Source: an uncultured Odoribacter sp. (GTDB lineage Bacteria; Bacteroidota; Bacteroidia; Bacteroidales; Marinifilaceae). Taken from it: a DNA stretch of 15,800 nt. A program made the position numbers and the translations under genes. Under the pieces are notes generated by a model. It did no database searches and was not told where the DNA came from. It saw nothing but the letters and a program-made list of their open reading frames with translations. Positions 1 through 6,588 of this stretch are shown here, one piece after another; positions within the stretch are counted from its first letter, which is position 1; each line of letters begins with the position of its first letter. The DNA lies in assembly GCA_947039985.1 (NCBI GenBank), contig CAMRAP010000017.1, forward strand, positions 1-15,800, read 5' to 3'.

Positions 1-92
1 TTTGAATTCACACGTGCCACTTTTCGATTTGCACAACTACTAAATAAACCAGCAAGTGCAAATGATAGAATAACAATAAAAATCTTTCTCAT
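1..92 (-). CDS. Lipoprotein of unknown function, N-terminal part only
   Basis: Thirty codons are visible from an ATG at 92 down to the left edge, with no stop. The peptide begins MRKIFIVILSFALAGLFSSC, a basic start, a hydrophobic stretch and a lipobox-like FSSC, so a signal peptidase II lipoprotein acylated on Cys20 is expected. The mature part starts ANRKVARVNS. It lies 48 bp downstream of the DUF1460 gene on the same strand and has a sigma-54-like -24/-12 motif in that gap. The short mature start vaguely recalls Bacteroidales LpoB-like penicillin-binding-protein activators (a Lys-Val-x-Arg-Val segment just after the lipid Cys), but this is a guess from very few residues; function is left open. 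Confidence 0.7.
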   Translation of the reverse strand, partial: MRKIFIVILSFALAGLFSSCANRKVARVNS

Positions 93-123
93 AATATTTA
101 GTTTTTAGTTTTGAAAATATATA

Positions 124-140
124 AACAAATATTGTGCCAA
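124..140 (-). promoter_or_regulatory. Candidate sigma-54 (-24/-12) promoter for the partial lipoprotein gene
   Basis: Read on the minus strand the sequence is TTGGCACAATATTTGTT: a perfect -24 TTGGCAC, the correct 5-base spacer, and TTGTT where TTGC is expected at -12. The predicted start near 112 lies about 20 bases before the ATG at 92. It sits exactly in the 48-bp gap after the DUF1460 stop codon. The weak point is T instead of C at the -12 GC dinucleotide. No enhancer-binding activator gene is in view. Confidence 0.45.
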
Positions 141-1004
141 TTATTTAGCCATAGCTTTAGAACTTCTAGCAATCATGACGCCACTTTGCGTGCGATTACC
201 TGCCAAATACTCTTGCAAAACTTGCTTACTAATCACAATTTTCTTCTTTTCACTAGAAGCATGTAATAAATAAGTCTTTCCTTGCTGCTTAAACGCGAAG
301 CCCATGTGCGATGTATCTAAACCTTTGATAGTCGTAGTAATTAAAACGACATCACCTGACTTTATCAAATGGTAAGATGCAGCCACCTTCTCTTTCTGTA
401 TATAGTGATACGTTCGTTCATTGACAGTTGTTTCAATAGCCTTAATTTTTGCCCTTAATTTGCAATCATTTTTGATTGGTGGATACTTCTCGTAATTTTT
501 AGACATGAAATTTATCTGTGGATAAAATTTAATTCCTCCAGCAAATTGAGTAATATCTGTAAGTATCTCTTGACGATTCATTTCATATATCCAGTCTGAC
601 GAGTAGTGCAAGCGTGAAGTATAATCTTCAATTTTACCATTACGATACCTTATTTTAACTATATTCTTTACAAAATCATCAATGGATTTATCGCTGTATT
701 CTGGCAATAATGAAAGTGCTAATACATTTTCTACAAATGTCACACAATCTAGTTCTCGAAGATTTATAATAGGCAATTCCTTCTTGGTAGCATTCAGCGT
801 GTTACTCTTATAAGGCGTATTCATAAAGAAAACAGCAATAGTAGTGATTCGTTCACTTATCACTTTTTCAGACAATTGATGCTTATTAGCATACCTCCAA
901 AATTTTTGCAATACAGCTGCATCTGCCTTAGAAATATAGGCAGCATGACAACTATAAAAAGTGGAGAGTAGAATTATTTGCAAAAATACATATATGCGAA
1001 CCAT
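141..1004 (-). CDS. DUF1460 (N-acetylmuramoyl-L-alanine amidase-like) exported protein
   Basis: A 287-residue protein of the DUF1460 family (Pfam PF07313), an NlpC/P60-superfamily fold thought to act on cell-wall peptides. The signature is RELDCVTFVENVLAL at about 84-97, with Cys87 as the probable nucleophile. RLHYSSDWIYE at 131-141 is also typical of the family, and SHMGFAF at 232-238 supplies the probable catalytic His233. The N-terminus is a hydrophobic export signal; cleavage could be by signal peptidase I after CHA (19-21), or FYSC could act as an atypical lipobox on Cys19. Expected location is the periplasm. The start lies 10 bp after the pheS stop codon, so co-transcription with pheS is likely. 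Family assignment is firm; substrate is inference from the family. Confidence 0.88.
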   Translation of the reverse strand: MVRIYVFLQIILLSTFYSCHAAYISKADAAVLQKFWRYANKHQLSEKVISERITTIAVFFMNTPYKSNTLNATKKELPIINLRELDCVTFVENVLALSLLPEYSDKSIDDFVKNIVKIRYRNGKIEDYTSRLHYSSDWIYEMNRQEILTDITQFAGGIKFYPQINFMSKNYEKYPPIKNDCKLRAKIKAIETTVNERTYHYIQKEKVAASYHLIKSGDVVLITTTIKGLDTSHMGFAFKQQGKTYLLHASSEKKKIVISKQVLQEYLAGNRTQSGVMIARSSKAMAK

Positions 1005-1014
1005 AGTAACAAGA

Positions 1015-2034
1015 CTATATCGCTGCTGTAAATTGCTCTAGAAAACGAATATCATTTTCAAAGAATAAACGCAGATTATTGATCCCATATTTTAGCATGG
1101 TGATACGCTCAATACCCATTCCTAAAGCAAATCCAGTATACTTTTCTTTATCAATACCATTTAATTCAAGTACATTAGGATCAATCATTCCACATCCAAG
1201 GATTTCTAACCAACCTGTTCCTTTACATATATTACACCCTTTTCCTCCACAAAGACTACATGACACATCCATTTCAGCAGAAGGTTCCGTGAAAGGGAAA
1301 TAGGATGGACGAAGACGAATCTGTGTTTCTGCTCCGAATAGTTCCTTTGCAAAATAAGTTAGAGTTTGCTTTAAATCAGCAAACGAGACATTTTCATCTA
1401 TATATAGGGCTTCAATCTGATGGAAGATACAGTGAGCACGAGCAGAGATTGCCTCATTACGGAATACACGTCCTGGAGTCACCAAGCGAATAGGTAGCTC
1501 ATGTGTTTCCATATCTCTAACCTGTACTGATGAGGTGTGAGTATGTAAAACAATATCTGGATTTTTCTCTATAAAAAATGTATCTTGCATATCACGTGCT
1601 GGATGTTCTTCAGGAAAATTCAAGGCAGAAAAATTATGCCAGTCATCCTCTATCTCTGGTCCTTCAGAAATGGTAAAACCAAGTTTATTGAAAATAGCAA
1701 GAATTTCATTTCTTACAATAGCAAGGGGATGGCGAGTTCCATTAGCGATAGCATCTCCTGGTGAGGTTAAATCAAGACCTGTTTTCCCTTGATCGGTATC
1801 ACAAAGATGATCCTTTAATTCGTTGATTTTATTTAAAGCCGCCGTTTTTAGATCGTTCAATCCTTTACCAATATCTTTTTTTTGTTCCCCTGGAACATTT
1901 TTAAAGTCATCAAATAAGGCTGCAATACTACCTTTTTTACTAAGATGCTTAATTCTGAATAGTTCAACCTCTTCGATCGAAGTAGTTGTAAAACTTTCAA
2001 TTTCTGCTATTAATTGCTTGATCTTTTCTAACAT
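1015..2034 (-). CDS. pheS: Phenylalanyl-tRNA synthetase alpha subunit
   Basis: Catalytic alpha subunit of cytoplasmic PheRS, which with PheT charges tRNA-Phe. I chose the ATG at 2034, giving 339 residues starting MLEKIKQLIAEIE as in relatives, rather than the ATG seven codons upstream. The order is an N-terminal helical/coiled-coil arm (1-90), HPL around 103, motif 2 region GRVFRNEAISARAHCIFHQIE (about 189-209), and motif 3 with GFALGMGIERITMLKYGI (about 301-318). A CxxC-x4-CxxC cluster at Cys259, 262, 267 and 270, followed by TGWLEILGCGM, is the knuckle found in many bacterial PheS proteins. pheT is not adjacent, which is common in this phylum. A possible promoter lies in the 80-bp gap upstream; the DUF1460 gene follows 10 bp downstream. 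Confidence 0.97.
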   Translation of the reverse strand: MLEKIKQLIAEIESFTTTSIEEVELFRIKHLSKKGSIAALFDDFKNVPGEQKKDIGKGLNDLKTAALNKINELKDHLCDTDQGKTGLDLTSPGDAIANGTRHPLAIVRNEILAIFNKLGFTISEGPEIEDDWHNFSALNFPEEHPARDMQDTFFIEKNPDIVLHTHTSSVQVRDMETHELPIRLVTPGRVFRNEAISARAHCIFHQIEALYIDENVSFADLKQTLTYFAKELFGAETQIRLRPSYFPFTEPSAEMDVSCSLCGGKGCNICKGTGWLEILGCGMIDPNVLELNGIDKEKYTGFALGMGIERITMLKYGINNLRLFFENDIRFLEQFTAAI

Positions 2035-2059
2035 TGTCAATACTTTTGATTTCAAGCTA

Positions 2060-2090
2060 CAAAATTAGCTGAATTAATTGAATATGAAAA
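2060..2090 (-). promoter_or_regulatory. Possible Bacteroidales-type promoter for pheS
   Basis: On the minus strand TAATTTTG (2067-2060) is an exact match to the phylum's -7 box TAnnTTTG. A T-rich TTTT at 2090-2087, 19 bases upstream, stands where the -33 TTTG is expected, so that half is weak. Transcription would start about 20 bases before the preferred pheS ATG, which supports that start over the one at 2055. It would allow pheS and DUF1460 to be expressed apart from the rbfA group. Confidence 0.4.
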
Positions 2091-2114
2091 TCTGATAGAG
2101 TGAAAATGAAAATC

Positions 2115-2507
2115 TTAAGATTTGATTTTAAAAAATCCTTTGATAAAAGGAAAGAAAAAGAAAGCTATCACTCCCCCCATCGTATCAGCAACTAAATCTC
2201 CAAATTCACAAGCTCGATTGAAAAACTCTTGTTGTAATACTTCTATTGCTCCTCCAAACCCTAAAACGATGAGGATAATAATCACATACGATCGCCTTTT
2301 TGTCAATGAGCTATGGAGTTTAAATGTAGTTAGTAACAGTACGGAGAGAATGAAAAAAAGACTAAAATGCACCACTTTGTCTAAATGTGGAATTTCAAAT
2401 TCTGATTTAGGAATATCTTCACTGGGCATTGTACAAAGTATAAAGATAATGGCAATCCAAATCATGTTTGCACTGATTAGAACATATTTGTTTGTAAATT
2501 TCTTCAT
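2115..2507 (-). CDS. VanZ-like family membrane protein
   Basis: A 130-residue integral inner-membrane protein. Four hydrophobic segments are visible at about 8-26, 45-62, 73-92 and 108-124. The VanZ-like pattern is present: PHLDKVVHFSLFF (40-52), then IEVLQQEFFNRACEFGDLVADTMGG (88-112) with the conserved Glu-x-x-Gln, Arg98, Glu101 and Asp104/Asp108. VanZ itself gives low-level teicoplanin resistance, but most short chromosomal VanZ-like proteins have no proven role and an antibiotic phenotype should not be assumed. The gene follows the prolyl isomerase gene by 11 bp and is most likely in the same transcript. Confidence 0.85.
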   Translation of the reverse strand: MKKFTNKYVLISANMIWIAIIFILCTMPSEDIPKSEFEIPHLDKVVHFSLFFILSVLLLTTFKLHSSLTKRRSYVIIILIVLGFGGAIEVLQQEFFNRACEFGDLVADTMGGVIAFFFFPFIKGFFKIKS

Positions 2508-2518
2508 TAGGAATGATA

Positions 2519-3334
2519 TTATTCATTTAAAATTCTAACTTTAATCGTGATATCTTTAAAAGGCCGATCACTTTTATCAGTGGATAAGTTTGCAATTTTA
2601 TCCAAGATGTCTAATCCCTCAACAACCTCTCCAAATACGGTATATTCTTTATCTAAGTGGAGCACTCCTCCTAAATGAATGTACTCATTTTGTTTTTCGT
2701 CTGACATATAAATTTTGTCATTATTTGCCTCCCAATCAAAAGCGATATCTTGTTTGATTTTATTCGCAATTTCACGAAACTCTACTACCTTCTTTTGTTT
2801 ACGGAGAGAATCCAGTATGATCTTTTTCTCTGGAGTATAGCGTTTTCTTTGAATTGCTTTTTTTATCGGAACATTGACCTGATTAACTAAATTTTTAAGC
2901 TCTTCAGGTGTATGTTTTCGACCATGAACAATGTAGAACTGTGAAACATCGGACTCTTTAAAAAAGTTTTCACGATCAGGCTGACGGGGTGCAGCCAATG
3001 CGCCTTTTTTATGGTAATGCTTTTCTTTTATCTCTGCATTAATAGTAACCGGTCGACCAAAACCAATTTGTTGCCCCTTTATGGCATTTCGGCTATCTGA
3101 AGAGCCACCTTGGATAATAAAATTCTTAATCACTCGATAAAATAGCGTATTATTATAGTGTCCTGATTTAGTTAGGCGAATAAAATTATCTCGATGTTCT
3201 GGGGTATCATTGTATAACTTGATGACCATATTCCCCAGATTTGTTTCTATCACAGCTTTAACCTCTTTTTCTTGTGCAATTCCTCCCATGAAAAAACACC
3301 ATATAAATAAAAAGCTAGTCAGTATTTTCTTCAT
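2519..3334 (-). CDS. Exported cyclophilin-type peptidyl-prolyl cis-trans isomerase
   Basis: Catalyses cis-trans isomerisation of Xaa-Pro bonds, here presumably during folding of periplasmic or outer-membrane proteins. From the ATG at 3334 the product has 271 residues: a signal peptide (MKKILTSFLFIWCFFMGGIAQ, 1-21), then cyclophilin segments ETNLGNMVIKLY (30-41), FYRVIKNFIIQGG (65-77), GALAAPR (111-117), SQFYIV (131-136) and EYTVFGEVVEGLDILDKIA (230-248). Arg67, Phe72 and Gln75 match the active-site Arg, Phe and Gln of cyclophilin A; the Trp position is His226. An insertion of about 80 charged residues (137-220) separates the two core halves. Two adjacent ATGs (3337, 3334) overlap the permease stop TGA, so either start implies translational coupling; I prefer MKK. 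Confidence 0.92.
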   Translation of the reverse strand: MKKILTSFLFIWCFFMGGIAQEKEVKAVIETNLGNMVIKLYNDTPEHRDNFIRLTKSGHYNNTLFYRVIKNFIIQGGSSDSRNAIKGQQIGFGRPVTINAEIKEKHYHKKGALAAPRQPDRENFFKESDVSQFYIVHGRKHTPEELKNLVNQVNVPIKKAIQRKRYTPEKKIILDSLRKQKKVVEFREIANKIKQDIAFDWEANNDKIYMSDEKQNEYIHLGGVLHLDKEYTVFGEVVEGLDILDKIANLSTDKSDRPFKDITIKVRILNE

Positions 3335-4536
3335 CATTTCCCTAATTTTTTCACTAGATACGTCACTGGTAACCAAGAAGCAAGATAACCCATAGACAAT
3401 ATGGTTACTATAATTATTAAGATGTCATTTAATACGAGTTTTACGGGATAAGCATCTATGATATAACTACCATCTCCTAAAGTGATAACACCATATTTTT
3501 CTTGAATAAAACAGATTGTCACGCCAATTACAACTCCTAATAGGGTACCTATAAAGGTGATTAGGTTTCCTTCTGTTTTAAAAATAGAAATAATCCTTAC
3601 GGTAGTCATCCCCATGGCTTTATAAGTGTTGATATCCTCCTTTTTATCGATAATCAACATAGAGATTGACCCCACAATATTAAATAGAGCAATCAGCAAG
3701 ATAAAAAGTAAAATCATGAAAACAGCTAATTTTTCAGACTTCATCATGGCATAAAAAGCCTTATTCATTTCAAATTTATCTTCTATACGAAATTGTCCTT
3801 GCGTATCTTTGATCAGTTGCTCTTTGATCTTAGGGAGAAGAGATGAGTCATTTATTTTAATCTCTATTTTAGAGATCATTGTCCCTGTTTTAAATAGATC
3901 TTTTGCAAAATCGATGTCTGTAATAACATATTGTACATCAATTTCTTGCTGTACAGCAAAAAGTCCCGTAGGAAATAGATATTTTGAATTTAGAGCATTT
4001 AAAGTACTCGTCGCATTTTTGTCTGGATAATAAAATACCATCGGAGTCAGCAAAGTTAATCCTATTCTTAACTGAGCAGCAATCCCATATCCCACAGCAG
4101 CACCATATCCAGAATCTGTCTTCAACAGCAACTTCCCATCAACGATACCGTCTGCTAGACGAGAGTTTTTTACATAAGTACTGTCAACACCTTTAAGTAC
4201 AATAGGGAGAATTGTTTCTCCATATTTTACCATAGCTTTCTCTTCTATCACCTTATTATAGAAATCAATCTCAGCATTTTGATCTAAAATAGAATATACA
4301 CTTGATTCAAAATCAACGAATTTCCCCGTTTTAGGAGAGATCACAAGATCTGGTGAAAAGCTATCCGTGCTTTTTTGTAGCAATACATCCATCCCATTAA
4401 AAATAGAAAGCACCACAATCAAAGCCGTTGTACCGATTGTGACACCTACAACGCTAATGGTTGAAATGATATTAATGGCATTCTGTTTCTTTTTAGCAAA
4501 CAGATAGCGACGTGCAATAAAAAGGGATAACCACAT
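3334..4536 (-). CDS. LolC/LolE-type FtsX family permease (lipoprotein export)
   Basis: Inner-membrane permease of the MacB/FtsX superfamily, 400 residues, resembling LolC/LolE, which with the ATPase LolD releases lipoproteins from the inner membrane towards the outer membrane. Topology is typical: TM1 about 24-46, a large periplasmic domain 50-265, then TM2-TM4 at about 270-295, 325-347 and 369-388. The N-terminal RRYLFAKKKQNAINIISTIS and the stretch MKSEKLAVFMILLFILLIALFNIV leading to DKKEDINTYKAMGMT are hallmark LolC/E segments. No LolD gene is adjacent. It follows rbfA by 51 bp and its TGA overlaps the start of the prolyl isomerase gene. This is a single-permease arrangement, so it may form a homodimer; whether it is truly Lol or another FtsX transporter is inference. 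Confidence 0.88.
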   Translation of the reverse strand: MWLSLFIARRYLFAKKKQNAINIISTISVVGVTIGTTALIVVLSIFNGMDVLLQKSTDSFSPDLVISPKTGKFVDFESSVYSILDQNAEIDFYNKVIEEKAMVKYGETILPIVLKGVDSTYVKNSRLADGIVDGKLLLKTDSGYGAAVGYGIAAQLRIGLTLLTPMVFYYPDKNATSTLNALNSKYLFPTGLFAVQQEIDVQYVITDIDFAKDLFKTGTMISKIEIKINDSSLLPKIKEQLIKDTQGQFRIEDKFEMNKAFYAMMKSEKLAVFMILLFILLIALFNIVGSISMLIIDKKEDINTYKAMGMTTVRIISIFKTEGNLITFIGTLLGVVIGVTICFIQEKYGVITLGDGSYIIDAYPVKLVLNDILIIIVTILSMGYLASWLPVTYLVKKLGK

Positions 4537-4587
4537 AAATTTCAGAACATTTGAAGAGATTGCCCATAAAGGAGCATTCTTTCCAGG

Positions 4588-4923
4588 TTACTTCAATAAT
4601 TCATCTATTTTGTCGATATAGTCTAAGCTATCATCGACAAAGAATCGTAATTCAGGGATGATGCGCATCTGTTTCCCCACTTTTCGCCCAAGAATAAAGC
4701 GTATACTTTTATTATGTTCTTTCAAGCTTTCCATCACTGCATCTACGCGATCAGAAGGAAAGATACTAACATAAATTTTAGCATATGAAAGATCGGGACT
4801 CACCCGTACAGTCGTAATAGAGAGCATAGCACCAATAGCATACTCCTTGCAGTCCTTCTGAAACATCTCGCTCAAATCTTTCTGTATTAGCTTTGAGACC
4901 TTATTTTGTCGTATCGTATCCAT
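4588..4923 (-). CDS. rbfA: 30S ribosome-binding factor A
   Basis: RbfA binds the 30S subunit and helps late 16S rRNA maturation and cold adaptation. The 111-residue protein is of usual length and fills the KH-like fold: DTIRQNKVSKLIQKDLSEMF at the N-terminus, the core TTVRVSPDLSYAKIYVSIFP (about 37-56), then RFILGRKVGKQMRIIPELRFFVDDSLDYIDKIDELL at the end, with the family's characteristic Pro-Glu-Leu-x-Phe strand. It is the first gene of a minus-strand series and has a promoter-like sequence 30 bases upstream. An rbfA gene next to a LolE-like permease gene is a familiar arrangement in Bacteroidales. Confidence 0.95.
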   Translation of the reverse strand: MDTIRQNKVSKLIQKDLSEMFQKDCKEYAIGAMLSITTVRVSPDLSYAKIYVSIFPSDRVDAVMESLKEHNKSIRFILGRKVGKQMRIIPELRFFVDDSLDYIDKIDELLK

Positions 4924-4947
4924 ATTTTTGAGACCTTAATTTAAATT

Positions 4948-4976
4948 TTCAACAAAGATAAGATTTTTTTGTTGAA
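4948..4976. repeat. Perfect 9-bp inverted repeat over the rbfA promoter
   Basis: TTCAACAAA at 4948-4956 and TTTGTTGAA at 4968-4976 are exact inverted copies separated by 11 bases. The left arm and the start of the spacer overlap the -7 box at 4953-4960. Neither side is followed by a T-run in the direction of transcription, which argues against a simple terminator and makes an operator or leader hairpin possible. It could still be chance in AT-rich DNA. Confidence 0.5.
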
Positions 4977-4984
4977 TATGTAAA
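4953..4984 (-). promoter_or_regulatory. Bacteroidales-type promoter of the rbfA gene cluster
   Basis: On the minus strand TATCTTTG (4960-4953) matches the -7 box TAnnTTTG exactly, and TTTA at 4984-4981 stands 20 bases upstream in the -33 position (consensus TTTG). The distance to the rbfA ATG is about 30 bases, a normal leader. The downstream leader is A/T-rich without a Shine-Dalgarno, as usual in the phylum. It implies that rbfA and the genes after it are not simply read through from the beta-propeller lipoprotein gene. Confidence 0.55.
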
Positions 4985-5010
4985 TTGAGGAAATCCTTGT
5001 CATCTAAAGT

Positions 5011-6309
5011 TTATTCCTTAAAGTTAAAGATTTGTACTATGGGGTTACTCTCTTCCGTTGATTTGTCCCAAAGTTGCTGAAATTTGGCAATGTTCTTTAG
5101 CTTTTTAGCCATCTTATTATTTGGAAAAAGTCTTTCCTTTGGGAAGCTTGCATTTTGTCGCCTAGAATCTTTTTCAGCATCATCTATTCTCAATTTAAAT
5201 GTTGCCACATCAATCATTTGATGTGGACTTTGATCTATATTTGGCTGTCCTTCTTTATGTATATTATAATCAGGGCCATTATCTAAATCGTTTATAAAAT
5301 ATGGTTTGCAATACCGCTCTGCCAAATTGTCTAGATTTAAAGCATAAAGAAATCGATTCTCTTTATATCTAAATTGTGCATATAGTCCATTAGATGTCCG
5401 TAGTATAGAACTTAAGAATATTGATTTAATCACGGGCATTTTTGCCTCTTGAAATTTCTCTACTGCTATTGGATTTTCAGCATGATATTTATACTTACCA
5501 AATTCAAAAATAGCAAAAGGCATGATCTCTTTTTCTGTGATTCTGTACAGCGTGTCTGAATATACATTCATATAATAGATCTCATTTTTGTATTCAACAT
5601 ACATAGGAGATGGTGATCTATGCATCACCATTCCAGTTCTCTTAGAATGCTCTGGAAGAGTGTTGTAATTGATAAGAGAATCCACTATGGTATTTGTTCT
5701 AGGATTATATAGCATCAATTCTATCTGATTTTTATTGTATCTGTACCTGCTCGAATAAATAGTCAAAATGTTTTTTCCAACACCCATAATATTAGCTAGA
5801 GGATTTTGAAATAGTCGATTATTTTTAACCTTCTTTATCATCTTAGGACTTGAACCTAGTAGATCGTATGTTTGGATTGCATAACTAGCACGCGAACTAA
5901 CATAAGCTTCATTTGTATTTCTATTCACTCCCCAGGCTGGATCAAGATATTCTCCTACTCCTCGTCCTCTTGCTCCTATATCTTTTTTTAAATCACCATT
6001 AAAATCATATAGCTCCAAATTTTCTGAACCCTGTCTAATACTGCTAACTAAGATGCCACTATCAGTTATTTCAGCACGTAAACCATTAGGCAAAGGAGTG
6101 CCATCTGACAAAGCTGTATAGAATACACTATCTGCTACCTCAGAAAGATAAATATCTTGCAATGTATCCATGTCGGGAAGAGCAATCGAAATTCGGTATA
6201 GACCGTCATTTGCTTTCTTTTTTGCTGTCGCACTTTTTGTGGTATTGCTATTACAAGCATAAAATAACAAGCTAATGCATAGCAGGCTTATCGGTTGAAA
6301 TATGTTCAT
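5011..6309 (-). CDS. DUF5128-type 6-bladed beta-propeller lipoprotein
   Basis: A surface or periplasmic lipoprotein of the Bacteroidales 6-bladed beta-propeller group (DUF5128, Pfam PF17170), function unknown. I use the ATG at 6309 (432 residues) because MNIFQPISLLCISLLFYACN then gives a proper signal with lipobox FYAC and acylated Cys19; the longer start at 6357 adds 16 residues before the signal. Family features: an early strand ITDSGILVSS, then LYDFNGDLKKDIGARGRGVGEY (about 100-121), the typical blade motif, repeated blade-like segments, and the end AKKLKNIAKFQQLWDKSTEE ahead of NPIVQIFNFKE, a C-terminal helix-strand common to the group. It stands alone, divergent from the efflux operon. 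Such genes usually occur in multiple copies per genome, so the location need not carry meaning. Confidence 0.85.
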   Translation of the reverse strand: MNIFQPISLLCISLLFYACNSNTTKSATAKKKANDGLYRISIALPDMDTLQDIYLSEVADSVFYTALSDGTPLPNGLRAEITDSGILVSSIRQGSENLELYDFNGDLKKDIGARGRGVGEYLDPAWGVNRNTNEAYVSSRASYAIQTYDLLGSSPKMIKKVKNNRLFQNPLANIMGVGKNILTIYSSRYRYNKNQIELMLYNPRTNTIVDSLINYNTLPEHSKRTGMVMHRSPSPMYVEYKNEIYYMNVYSDTLYRITEKEIMPFAIFEFGKYKYHAENPIAVEKFQEAKMPVIKSIFLSSILRTSNGLYAQFRYKENRFLYALNLDNLAERYCKPYFINDLDNGPDYNIHKEGQPNIDQSPHQMIDVATFKLRIDDAEKDSRRQNASFPKERLFPNNKMAKKLKNIAKFQQLWDKSTEESNPIVQIFNFKE

Positions 6310-6588
6310 GCTATTGATAATATATAAATAAAAACTATGATTATTAGACAAATGCAAATCTAAACATTATTTCCTTTCATCTGCACTTTTAATCGTACAC
6401 ACTCCTGTTTAGTACTTTATATGCAATATTCTCATATCCCATTATGCTATTGAATACTACCCAAACGAATCATTTCAGAGATAAAAAACAAGCAATAAAA
6501 CCAAAAGAGATAGACTAATTGGCACAGATTTTGATAAGATAGGAACAGTTGTAAAATAATTTGTTATAAAATCAATAACTAAAAAATA
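6310..6588. other. Divergent intergenic region
   Basis: 279 bases between the beta-propeller lipoprotein start and the TolC start, both transcribed outward. It holds the sigma-54-like motif at 6519-6535 described separately. On the minus strand TGCATTTG (6356-6349) is a one-mismatch -7 box for the lipoprotein gene, without a convincing -33 partner. The section 6360-6510, where an activator of a sigma-54 promoter would bind, shows no convincing long dyad by eye. No small ORF with support was seen. Confidence 0.6.
6519..6535 (+). promoter_or_regulatory. Candidate sigma-54 (-24/-12) promoter of the RND efflux operon
   Basis: The sequence TTGGCACAGATTTTGAT has a perfect -24 element TTGGCAC, the exact 5-base spacer and TTG of the -12 element, with A in place of the usual C. 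Transcription would start near 6546, giving a leader of about 43 bases to the TolC ATG. The position in the intergenic region and the orientation towards the efflux genes make chance less likely. A sigma-54 promoter needs an AAA+ enhancer-binding protein; none is in the window. Confidence 0.55.

Noticed and set aside
2110..2123. Palindrome AAATCTTAAGATTT over the VanZ-like stop codon as a terminator
   Set aside because: A 5-bp AT-rich stem with a TTAA loop is too weak, and only scattered T runs follow. Kept as a coincidence.
2115..2507. Calling the VanZ-like gene a teicoplanin resistance gene
   Set aside because: Only the family-level pattern is present. Most chromosomal VanZ-like proteins lie outside van clusters and have no shown resistance role; no other van gene is near.
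2122..2538. Plus-strand reading frame of 138 codons opposite the VanZ-like gene
   Set aside because: It is the reverse complement of a convincing membrane protein, and its own translation is rich in Lys/Asn/Ser with no family likeness.
6556..6563. Possible vegetative -7 box for the TolC operon (ATAATTTG with TTTTG upstream at 6529-6533)
   Set aside because: The TA of TAnnTTTG is missing (AT instead) and the spacer to the upstream TTTTG is 22 bases. The overlapping sigma-54 motif fits far better.
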